Below, piece by piece: positions 44,288 through 57,300 of a stretch of 64,000 bases of DNA (within the stretch, counting starts at the first letter, position 1; the number at the start of each line of letters is the position of its first letter). This DNA is from Halichondria panicea (taxonomy: Eukaryota; Porifera; Demospongiae; Suberitida; Halichondriidae), in NCBI RefSeq assembly GCF_963675165.1, contig NC_087388.1, positions 4,593,047-4,657,046 on the forward strand. Direction: 5' to 3'. The notes below the pieces were generated by a model, which was given only the letters and a program-made list of their open reading frames with translations, had not been told where the DNA came from and ran no database searches. Both the position numbers and the translations under genes were made by a program.

Positions 44288-45272
44288 ATGGCATTTGATT
44301 TGCACCCTATTCTAAGCCCTGGACAGCCACCAACTCTAGGACTATGGTATGCAATATCACCAGAAGACTGTGGGGGGCCCTCACCGGCTGCAAAAGTCGG
44401 AGCATGTGCAAATTTCGAGCTAATTGAGGGAGGGGCAGCTGGAGGAAGAGTATTATTGTCTGCTGGGGCCACTCCCGAAGGTCCCTATTCTGACCTCCAC
44501 CAGCTCATCATCAGGAAAGGTAAGGTGTGTCCTGAGAGATGTTGCAAGCTAAACTGAGGAGCATGTTATGTAATTTCACGTGCAGCTGAGCCACCAGTAA
44601 TCACATTATCTTTCCACAAGCCACTGTGTAGTATAGTAAGATGATGATAAATTACTTTATTTGACAAAGCTAAAATCTCTTCTTAGACTAAACTGCTCAG
44701 TCCATGATCCATAGGCCATAATTATGTGATAATTATTATGATGTGGGCATATCTCCACGTTGCTTGGTGATGCTGTGGTAATGGAGGTCAGACTTACAAG
44801 TGAAATATGTGGTCTAGCATTAATAATCACAGATTGCTTGAAGTGGGAGGAGCTTCCTGGAGGAGATCTCCCTGCTCGTTATGAGCACACCTCCTTCCTG
44901 GTGGGTGGAGCCAGAGAATCAACACTGTATGTGTTTGCAGGAGCCAATCAAAATGGATCTTTGTCTGATATGTGGAAACATCAAAAAGGTAAACACTGGC
45001 TTCTATTATTATTCTACAAAGGGTGCTAACATGGGAATGATCAGGTGTTAATGGAGGAGAAGCATTCCTGTACTGTGCATTGTATATAAAGGATACTATT
45101 ATTTTAACACACCAAATGTCCAAGCACACTGTTAATCAGCATTACAGATGCAGACAGAGGGGGGATAATCGGATATATTTGCTAAAAATGGCCTAAATTG
45201 TGCATGCTACATTACATACATACTTCATCCCCATTCCAAAACCAATAATGATGGGATGTCAATTCCCCCCCA

Positions 45273-45326
<54 letters not shown>

Positions 45327-48300
45327 CCCTCCACACAGAACATTGGACTCTAGTGGATACCAATGGTCCAGTGCCATCTCCTCGTACTCTCCACTCTAAC
45401 AGCTGCTGCTGGAACAAGACGTTGATTGTGTTTGGGGGAGGGGCAGCAGGGACCTCTCCAATCAGTGACACAGCAATACATCTCTTCCAGCCAGGTGAGA
45501 GGACGTGTAGCATAATCATGGAGTGGCGTTTGGTTAGCTGGACTGTATTGCTCAATATTAAAGTGCCTCTCTGACTGGTTGCACATTTATGTGTGACATT
45601 GTATTGATTTGCTGCCTACAATAGTTAGGAAGTATCTACATGTATGGGATTTTAATTAAATACCAAAGGGGGCTGCTGTACAGAAGTTACAGCAGAGGTA
45701 CTATTCCTTGAAGATTCCAAATCCCATAGGATACTGACTATGTAAACATTGTCTAGATCGGGCCTAGGCTAAGTATATAGAGACACCTAGGTGTGGCCAA
45801 TCGAAATACACTCTTAGCCAAAGCATGCATATGATTGAAATGCCTGTACCTAACACCCAGTGTGTGTCACTGTGTGCACTTTGCAGCTCTCTTTGAATTT
45901 TTGGTAATTAGAAATTAATTAGAAATGCCATAATCTTGTAAGCATGGTTTAAATTAATTATGTATGACTGCGTGTAGATTGTTACATGTACATGTACTTC
46001 AGGTTGCTGTTTGCATACTCCCATTTATCCCATAACTAAAACTCCAAGTGAACTGCAAAACGCAGTGCACCAAAGGAGCACATGTATAGTATTCTCAATC
46101 CCTGACTTACAGCATCTGTGATCTAATTAAGCTACCTAGCTGATTATAAAGTACCCATTTTCGTGAAGATTAAAACTAGAAGTAACTAGAGCACGGAAGT
46201 GCTAACCCTCGGCTGTTTTACGTCTCACAACCATGCAGGTAATGATACGGTATGAACATGAACATGAAAGAGCCTAGTGGCAACTACCTAAACTATACAG
46301 ATCGAGGAATATAAAATTTGAACGCTATGACAAATTAAAGCTTTGAAAACGATAGTGTTGCATGGTCAGACATACACTAGGACTATAGGATCACAGCAGA
46401 GTCAGCAGAAAGAAGCCTAAAATGTTATACAAATAAGGTACCTGCATGACATGCACTGTGGGAATCCTGGACCGTTATTTGGATCACAGCAGAGCAGGTC
46501 TGAAGTGTTGAAAGTAGGAAGCCAGGCTGACATGCAGTGGGACCGAAGTAGGCTCACAGTAGCCAGCAAAGAAGCCTGGAGTCTCTTCCCATGAAAAACA
46601 AATGTATCCACGTGGCTTTAATAGTGCCTCGAATTAAAGCCGCGTATATCTAGCTAGCTATAGCTCTATGGCCAACGTGCAAGTTCATGCTCTTAGGTTT
46701 TGCTTGCTTTTATTCGACAACGAAGCTGTAACATCAAAATCTGCCACTATTAAAACTTGTTGTGTGAAGACTATCCATGCTGTAAACGCACTGCTATGGC
46801 ATCCAGGTGAGCAGGCTCAGAAATTACAAACCAACGGACTACTATACCCGTTGGCCGCGGCACGGCCTCGGGTAACTAGTTAAGTGTCCGAGGCACGGCC
46901 TCAGGTAACTAGTCAAGTGTGGTTGTAGATCTACATGTGTAGCATGTCTCACATATAATTATGCCTCGAGGGGAGTTGAGGCATAGCCACACGAGGGATA
47001 CAGTAAAGCTGACCGTGTGTGTGTGTGTCTGTTCCAGCTGTAACTGATCAACAGTTGCAATGCTACGAAAACTAATTAACAGCTTCTATAGGTTTCTAGC
47101 CACGTTCTCTTGGATTTTGATTCATGGATTTGCTAACTAAAGCTTTGTTCTCTAGTTTAATATGGCTAATTTTACTTAGTGCAGTCTCTTCGGAATCTTT
47201 CGTAGCATCATCTGTTCGCACAAAGTTTCTATTCAACTTATGAGTTAGCCTAGCACTAAAGCGCTAGCTTTTTGTTAGCTACAAGAGTCCTGTTAAAGCA
47301 GCTAGCTATTTAGTAGCCATTTGTGAAATTGTCCTCTTGCAGACACACCCCTTATTCCTGTGGATCTAATACGCATGCACGCTCATCCCCATGTGTGAGA
47401 GAATCCATTTTGAACCCCCAGATCCTGGTAGAATCAATTAACTTCTTTCTTGAGGTCCTGGTAAGCCACAAAACACTATACAATGATACCACATACAATA
47501 AATGCATGTGCACAAGTCCTTCTCAGTTGCAGATAATACACTTTCTTTGTACAAAATTCAATAATTAAGCAAACTTTAATGTGTATAGAAAAAAACTTAT
47601 TTCCTCTGCTATAGCACTCAATACTTTTTGGAGCGAAAGCATAACATGGCGAGAGGCATTAGCACAGCACAGCTTGCAACACTTGTTATAGGACTGCTGT
47701 AACGTAGTAGTACTTGTAGGTCTATGCATGACGAATAAAGTATGGCAGCACCTACATGTAACAGAGTAATAAGATGCTGGCATAAATCGTTCCCAAAGAC
47801 GTGGCAGCTTTGAGAACGATATTATTGCAGTGTTAGCTAGGTCAGGCACTGTGACTAGAATCACAGTAATACTATTACTAATTAGATTCAGCAAGGAAGC
47901 CTGTAGTCTTTGCATGGACAACCAAATAGGGTTCCATCTGGTTACAGTGTGCATGTTTAAAACTAGAGCCGCTTATAGCTAGCTACATGTAGCTAACGTC
48001 CAAGCTCAAAAATTCTGCTCGCTTTTATTCGACAACAAAGCTCTTATTTATGCACAATTGTTGTATTGAGGCAATCCATGCTATAAACGCAGCACTCTGG
48101 CATCGAGGTAAGCAGACTCATATTGATAATCATAAACGACAAACAAAACACTGACTGGGTTAAAAAAACAACTGCCGACTATGCAATAACCTACCTACAA
48201 TAACCCGCCAGCCACCGTGCCTTGGGTTAATTATTATAATTATAATAATATTATGTTTGTGGAAGCTAAGGTTTATGTCTGGCTATGCACTATAGTATGA

Positions 48301-51300
48301 ACCATGATTACGTAGTCCCATATGAACCATGATTATGGTATACATAGAAGTTCCCCACAACTACGTGTACCTAGCTGGCTTACCTAAATTACATTAAAGA
48401 TCATAAGTATGTTTCTCTGGTAAACATGTGTACCGGCATAGTTTTCTAGGAAAGCTACAGTGTATCTCCATTCTCAATTTGTTCCTTTAATTTGCTACAT
48501 GTAACATGGGTATGAGTTGAATACAGGGAGCCAATTTGCTACATGTAACATGGGTATGGGTTGAATACAGGGAGCCAATTTGCTACATGTAACATGGGTA
48601 TGGGTTGAATAAAGGGAGCCAATTTGCTACATGTAACATGGGTATGGGTTGAATACAGGGAGCCAATTTGCTACATGTAACATGGGTATGGGTTGAATAC
48701 AGGGAGCCAATTTGCTACATGTAACATGGGTATGGGTTGAATACAGGGAGCCAATTTGCTACATGTAACATGGGTATGGGTTGAATACAGGGAGCCAATT
48801 TGCTACATGTAACATGGGTATGAGTTGAATACAGGGAGCCAATTTGCTACATGTAACATGGGTATGAGTTGAATACAGGGAGCCAATTTGCTACATGTAA
48901 CATGGGTATGGGTTGAATACAGGGAGCCAATATGCTACATGTAACATGGGTATGAGTTGAATACAGGGAGCCAATTTGCTACATGTAACATGGGTATGGG
49001 TTGAATACAGGGAGCCAATTTGCTACATGTAACATGGGTATGGGTTGAATACAGGGAGCCAATATGCTACATGTAACATGGGTATGAGTTGAATACAGGG
49101 AGCCAATATGCTACATGTAACATGGGTATGAGTTGAATACAGGGAGCCAATATGCTACATGTAACATGGGTATGAGTTGAATACAGGGAGCCAATATGCT
49201 ACATGTAACATGGGTATGAGTTGAATACAGGGAGCCAATATGCTACATGTAACATGGGTATGGGTTGAATACAGGGAGCCAATATGCTACATGTAACATG
49301 GGTATGAGTTGAATACAGGGAGCCTTCGCCAGCTTAGAAATATATACATACATGTACACGTGGGAAGTAGGACCCGTGTTTAATTGTTGTGAGGATGATG
49401 TGGCCAAGGGAGTTACTATAGTTACTATAGTATACCAACATTTAATTAACACCTTTCTGCGCTATTTAATTAAGATTGTGATGATGATTGCCACCTGCTA
49501 TGCAACAGCTTATTTTGTTAGGCCTTTTGTTCTTGTGTAGTCCTGTGTGCAAATTTAGGTGGCTCCAGTAGGCCATAGTTACATGTATTATACCTGTTAT
49601 CTCAGGTTACACCTGTACATGCAAGAGATGGGTTTACTTGGAATACTAGAATGGGCATACAGTACATGTGTTGCTCTCATTTAACTCATTTAGAAACCAT
49701 TCGACATTCTTTCTGAAGATTTGTTACTCATGCAGTTACCATGGTTATACCATTTTTCACAAATGAGGTTACCCTACCTAAGTAGTATAATTATGGTAGC
49801 TAGTACATAGGTATAGTATCATAATTAACGTGCATTATTATAGAAGCCACAGCAGTGCAATGTATACGGTAATAACCTTTTTCCGATTGCAAATTGCGAG
49901 TTTTTGGACGAAAGGTATATAAAAGACATTGACTGTCATCACTGTTGCTTTTCTTGTCTGAGTAGAGGGAGATTGTTGCTGATAGTGTAAACATGGTTCA
50001 CAATGGTGTCATTATCAAATTATTAGCTACGCATTTGAAACCCAGCCCGGTATATACGAATTATTTTCGTGATGAGAGGCTTTTTCTTGCCTTTTCTTAC
50101 GGTATATGTGCACAGAGAACTTCAGCACTAGCCACTACCTACAACACAAATTGAACTTTCAGTGATTGCAGTAAAAAGATGTATAAGGCACTAATGCTCA
50201 CATAATTGTACTAGTACAAGCTTGCAGACCACGTCGCCGCTGGTTACACGAACTGTAATCTACATACATACATACATATGATAGTACTTCTGATTGTACA
50301 GTTTTGGAATCTAGTTATTTATTGAGGCTGGTGCCATAGTAGTTAAAAAATTGATTCCCAGAAATGTCTTCACTGTCATGTACTAGATTCATTCATGTTT
50401 TCTGTTTATTTGAATCACTTCTGAGTAACTGACATACAATCTGTAAACATTATGTGTGTTTGGAATTTAATTACCATGTAGGAGTGTACTTTAATGTGGC
50501 TTATTAGTGGTATCAAGAGTTGGTGGTATCCATAGTTTAGTTGCTGACCATGAACATGAAGCAACTATGTGGTGTTATTAATGGTATCAAGAGTTGGTGG
50601 TATCCATAGTTTAGTTGCTGACCATGAACATGAAGCAACTATGTGGTGTTATTATTGGTATCAAGAGTTGGTGGTATCCATAGTTTAGTTGCTGACCATG
50701 AACATGAAGCAACTATTTTGTTTTTGACCACCACAGCCCATTCTTCTTATCTGAACACAACCACACCACCTTAATTTTCTTAGATTATTGGATGCATTAT
50801 ATGTATTATGTATAATTATGTATGTCCATGGACCAATTGCTTTGAATATACCCCCCCCCCCCATTGGACACATGGTTTTATATTCTAGTAGTGTGTGGTC
50901 ACCCACTGGCCTGTAAGCAGTAATGCAACCGGCGCTAGTGGCAATTAATTGTGACAACTCTTAGGCAGTTTAATGTTAAATGTATTTGAGTCTTATTTGT
51001 GAGTCTTATTTGTATCTTATTTGTTAGTCTTATTTGTGTCTTATTTGTGTAATGATTGAGTATCCATTGTTGTGGGTATTTGAGTTACATGTAGGTCTGT
51101 GTCTTGATGCACACATGATAAATTAATAGCAACCCTTGAAGTGACTTATCTATATAGAAATTCATTAGGTGATACTTTACACATTAGGCGGTGGCTGAGT
51201 TTGAAGAGGTGGGTCATATTTTGGTCAAGCATTGCTATTGTGAAGTCCTTTGTCTTTGGACTAGCAATATTATAACTATCACTGTGATGATCTAGCCACA

Positions 51301-54300
51301 GTATTGTGTTCAAATTTCAAATCATCCTTAAGCAAGATTAATTGAAGTCATGTATTATTTTAGGTTTATATTGTGGTGCACACTGTGAGCAGCTCCACTA
51401 CCAACGTATATTGTGCAGTCTCACTGAAGGCAGAGTGTTGGACATGTGTTGGACATGTGTTGTACATGTGTGAACACTCTTTTGTATTTATTTTGAAGGA
51501 ATATTTTGCGTTGTGCACACATAATCAAATCATACCAACTGTAACGATGTTGATCACATGGCCTCGTAGTGGCCTGTATATGAGCAGACATCGAAGAATA
51601 TGTATATATACCTAGAGAGCTAGTACAGTATATACTCTGTCTCTAGTGTAGTCACCCTGGCCTCCATGTACTCATTTAGTTTGTGTGTTTGTAACTGGTG
51701 TTAGCCATCTCTTTATTTCCGCCAAGCGGGTGACCCCATTTAGTCACACCTGGGCACACACGCTGTGCTGCTGCTGCTAAGGAAGCCCGCTGGTATGGTT
51801 AATTATGGAGTGATAATAAATACCACTGATACAGTAGTGTCATCAACACATCAACACTGTGAGTCATGTGGTTTAATTAAAAAGTGTCAATTATTAGCTG
51901 GCAGACAGACAATGTAATCAAAAATCAATAATATCAGCCTCTGTAAAACCAGCCTCAAAGTTTCCTTCAAACATATCAGACATGTCATCATCTTGCTTCT
52001 TCTTGGCTCTGTAGCGGCCAGTTTTCAATCTGTCTTTTTCTAGTCTTAGTTTTCTTTGATCAGATGTTTCATTTGCTTTTCTAGCTCTTTGTCTTGCTCT
52101 TAAATCAGCTAATCTTGCCTCTCTCTGTCCTGGAGTTTCCCTGGCCCTTCTTTCGCGAGCGTACTGTCGAAGATAAGCCAGTTTTTCTTCTCTTGTCTTT
52201 TTTTGTCGCCTTTTTCGTCCATCAATATACGGCTCAGTATCAGTGTATTGTGGTTGCATTTGCATAGAGGGTGTAGAATTTAAAGATGGTGGTATTGAAA
52301 CACTACTAACTTTATTCGAATTGGGTAGTCTTGATTGGATTTGGAGATCTCGGAAAAGGTTTCGTTCGTAACTTGTTAGTGGTTGATGCTCTATACCTGT
52401 ATTTTGATTATCATTAGTTTTTTCGTTTGCGGGCAGATTTGGTACTGGTCTAAACCCGTCGCTGTCAACAGCCATCGGGCATTCTAACAAATCTTTTTCT
52501 TTGAGATGTCCGTTTTGAATCGAAGATGCGGTGCCATTGATCGAGCTCAATACTTGCATTTGGATGAAGTTGAGCAGAGTTGATGTGCTTTTCATTATCT
52601 GCTGAGAGAGATAGCTGTGCTCCAGTTTTTCGTTGGCTGAAGGAGTAGTAGTTGGTACCAACGGCGGTGGAACTTGAACACCAGCCGCAACTTCTTGTGT
52701 AGATGTGTACATATCTTCTTGAGTATTTTCGTCCTGTACAGGCGGCTCTAAAGTCGGACTGATAACCATACGCTGCTGAGTCTGCTGAGTCGTAGGCTGC
52801 ATGATCCCTGGACTGCGCTGAAGTCTTTCTTCTTGTTGTATCTGATAGCCGAAATACACTCCAGGAATATTTGTCTGGCTCATACTAGGCCCTGTATAGT
52901 TAGCAGGACGTGAGCTAGTACTGGGTTGAATAGATTGAGCTACAGTTCGCATTGTGATAGTCTTAGGTTGGTCAGAAATCAGTGGTGGTGGTCCTTGTAT
53001 GTAGTTCACAGAGTAAGATTTATCTTGTAGTGGAGGGCTGATACTTTCTTCTTTCAAGGGCACATAGTGTCTTTGGATATACTCTTTCTGCACTTCCATT
53101 GCCATTGATCAAATAACTTCTGCAGGAGAAGTATATATTCAGTATACAGTGCACTTTCCTTTGATGTGTACATGAACATGTAGCTACAACAACAACACCT
53201 TGTATCTAGCTATATAACTTTTACAACAACTAGCTATGGACTAACCTGAACACTTGTTCTTCACCGCCACCAGAGAAACAGGATTTGATATTTTTAGTGG
53301 CCTTTGTTGCTATATAAGCCTTGGAACTCAAATGCTGCATTGTGCTAATGACAAAGTGACACCTCAATATTGGGTGACAACTATGTAATTTAGGTCAGGT
53401 GACCATGGCTTTTCTCACTGTACTAGGACTATACTTGTATCTCTGTTAACAAATGGACTTTGAACTATCACTATGTAATTAGAAGTGTCTGTCATGCCAA
53501 CCAAGTTATGGGTTATGTAACTTCCTGTGCTGGCTAAACATAATGTGTTAATTAGCTTTATCACATTGCCTAGCAACTTATCACTGTGCAAGCAGCGTTA
53601 TCACTGTGTACTAACCTGCTAGTGCCTATAGGTACATGTAAATAGGGATACCCTGCAATGTAACCTATCATTCAGAAACATCATGGCATTCACACAATTA
53701 GTTAGGGCATAAAGTTATAAGCCAAGCACTATGTGAATTGTCTATAGCTATTATAATAGCTAATGCTAAATCCCCTTCCACTCCACAAACACACAGACAC
53801 TAACGAGTGGAGTTCTCCTTGCACGAGTGGGACTCCCCCCACCCCCAGGCAAGGGCACATCTCTGTCGTGGTTGAGAATAAACTGTTGGTTCACGGAGGA
53901 ATGGCTGGGCAAGACATCCTTAGCGATCTGCACATCTTGGATCTAGGTATGGATCAAGTAGCCCTGAAATTTAATGGTGTACTTCGCTGTGCAGTGCTGC
54001 ATGAGTATGGTTGTATGTATTTCTTGTATGTAGCTGGTTTCTGAGGACTGGCATTCCACAGAAACCCACCCAGTTACCTACCCTTTTATATAGTTACTTT
54101 CCTTCTCTTTGATCTGGTCAGTTTGTAGACTATAAGTATATAATTACATGTATTATCTAGTAGTACATCACTATTGCTTAAAATAAAATAAAAATGCATG
54201 GCTATATGGACAGGTGACATGTGTTGATATTCTAATTTGTGAAAACTGTTAATATGTGAAAACTGTGAACTTAGTATACCAGGCTTCAGCCTTCACTTTT

Positions 54301-57300
54301 TCATATAGGCTCTTGGTCATTGCATAATGCACTGTTCATGTGATGTTTATGAGGTCTATAGGTTATAGGTCATGTATTCATGGTTTAAGATCCCAGTCCA
54401 TTAATCAGTATCAGGTGATCAATTAAGATGAGACTTGTTACTGTAAACAACAAGTCTAAATTAATAATTAATTAATCATGATTTTGTAGTTCTTCCAAGT
54501 AGATAACAATGAATGGTGTAAGTCCTGAACATCACCTGGTACATGTATAGATCATGTATCTGCATGACAGTACCAAGTATAATTATAGTACTGTTTAGTC
54601 TTGACAACTCCATTGTGACCTTGTATGCTGAAATGCACAATGTCGTGATATACGTATAGCCAACTGTTTGGATAGTCATTCCTACTTACATATGGGCATA
54701 TTTAAGTTCACTTACTGAGTGCTCTAGTGTATATAAGCTGTCTAAATCGTATGTCTAAATCTAAGAACACAATTCTTTGTTTTCTTGTATACCCATAATA
54801 ATTATACATGTATATCTATCCTAAAATAATGAAACACTTTTTCAATCATGTAGCTTTGATGTGTGTTTTTTTCCCAGAGGAGATACAGTACCTGATCAGG
54901 CTTGATTAGGCATGCAAAATTCAACAGTAAAAGTCATTGTTGCATGTGACTAATTAACTCAATTTTAGCCTACTGGTGTTGGACCTTCTCTGGTTTTTTC
55001 CTATGTATAGGAATCATATTTCCCTCCTACAGATAAATGGGCTTGGTCTTGTCCGAAGGTCAAAGGTGATCCACCTCCACGCTTGGCCGCCCATGGCTGT
55101 GCTGTGATTGGTCGGAAGGTGTTTGTGTTTGGAGGTATGAATCCAACCACTGGAGCGTCTGATCACCTCTACTGCCTGAACACTGGTGAGTTGTTCAGTT
55201 TAGATTACCGTATAGATACATGTATTATTTTCGAGGTTTTCGAGGATTGACCTCAAACCTCGAAAATGTAGTGCCTTGAAAATTGATTTACCTCCGGTAT
55301 TGAAACACTCTATCCTAAAAAATAAAACCTACAAAATGAGCAATCCGCGAAAATGTATAGTGCCTTGAAATAACCTGCTTATACGGTATGGTATACAGTA
55401 GGCTCTCGTTAATCCGGTCACCCTGGGACAGTGCAGCTTGGCCGGAATAGCGAGGTGGCTGTATTTCAGAAAATTATTGTAGCGGTCCCTATACCTCGAA
55501 TCTAATGACTAAATTTACAGTTCTGTCTCGAGGATAATGATCAATGCTCTCTAGGAACACACCTAGCCAAGATTAAGTGTTTTAATCTGCGTGCCGGGGA
55601 TGGCCTCGAGGTCAAGGTGGTGCTCGAGGCGCAGCCGAGTGCATTACGTAACCGAGAGGCCATAGTGTAATCCAGCCAAACCACACCCAAAACGTCATAT
55701 CCGGCCGTATAAACATACAAAATTACATTGGCCAGTATACGGAATAGCCGAGTATAATATATACCAAGCAATTATTGCAAGTTTGTGATAGTTCACAACT
55801 ATACTACAATGTACATGTAGCCCCAGGACATTTACTGGTTAGGAAAATGTTAAAAGCAGTGTTGATTAACTTGTGCATGTACAGGGTATCGTCAAGGGCA
55901 TATAAAAGAAGAGAGGGCATGCAACTCCTATATGAGCAGAGTTCAAACGTGGGCGGATGAATGTGCATGACTGTGCATGAAATGCTAAAAATAGAAATTT
56001 CTATTTTTAGCACTTCATGCAAATGCACACATTCCTCCGCCCACGTTTGAACTCTGCTAGCTACGTGTACTGATAGTGGAGTTGCATGCCCTCTCTTCTT
56101 TTATACGCCCTTGGTATCGTACAGGATTTTGAAGTAGAGAGGGGAAAATGTTGCTAAAAAAGGTCAATTGTTATTTCAATACCCTGTTAGTATGTAAAAT
56201 TACCAGCTATGGACCCCAACTACTACCTGAATGCAAATTTTAGGGGGGGGATATCCCCCCTTTCCCCCCCCCCACTGTATGACACCCTGAATGTATGTAT
56301 ACGGTGCTAGGCTGGGGATACTAATGGCAGTCGGTTTGGGTTTCATAATAGATACCTTTTATTACCAGTCAATTTAATGCACTGTAGACCTTTTGTGTTT
56401 GATGGTAATTGATCATGTTGAACAGTACAAGTCCATGTATAGTTATACATAATTATAGGCAGGCCTGCATGTAATTTATATAAAACAGTACAATACAATA
56501 CGGCACAGTACAGTACAGTACAATATGCGTCATGGAATTTTATTAATTTCCACGCCCCCATGGAATTTATATACATTTTGTAATATAGAATATGTACACA
56601 GATTAAATGCAATGGGTGGATATAATTATATCGTACTATAATACATGTACGTAGCTAGATACTTCCTGTGATCAAATAGACCAAGTACAATTGTTATAAC
56701 TGCACGACTGTCGTGCGTATAAACAAAATTTAATATTAATTTTGTATGACTGACTGTTTATGTATGATTATATATTCTCCCGTTCATTCAGACACTCTTG
56801 AGTGGAGAGGTGTGTCAGTGAATGGCCCACCCCCACCTGCACGACTGGACCATGCCATGTGCTCTGTTCTAATACCAGTTGCCTCAGGGGGCACAGCAGC
56901 AGTCGCCAGTACAGGTAAGCTAAATTGTGAGTATTTGGACACCGTAAAGCAACGTAGAACTATAGTAAGCTCAGAAATTCTGTTACTTCCTCAATGTAAT
57001 GCCTCATTGGAATCGTTTTTCGTCATTTTACATGTACGTACATTTATATGTACATGCATTCGTATCTTTTGGAGGTCATAATTTGTCTAAAGCATAGTTA
57101 TTTGTACTAAACACAGTCCTAAATTGTGTTCCTTGTCCAACATGCAAAGTAAACACATTGGTGTGTTTATGTCTTTAATTAAATTGTGTTCCTTGTCCAT
57201 AGTAAACACATTGGTATGTTCCTCTCCTCAATTGTTATTCCTACACCTCAGCCGCCACTATGAAGGCATCCCTTAACAAGACAGCTACAGCCACTCATCC

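Noticed and set aside
46417..47954. Frames in the dispersed repeats at 46.4-48 kb
   Set aside because: Not conserved between copies of the same repeat (17.5, 46.3, 47.8 kb).
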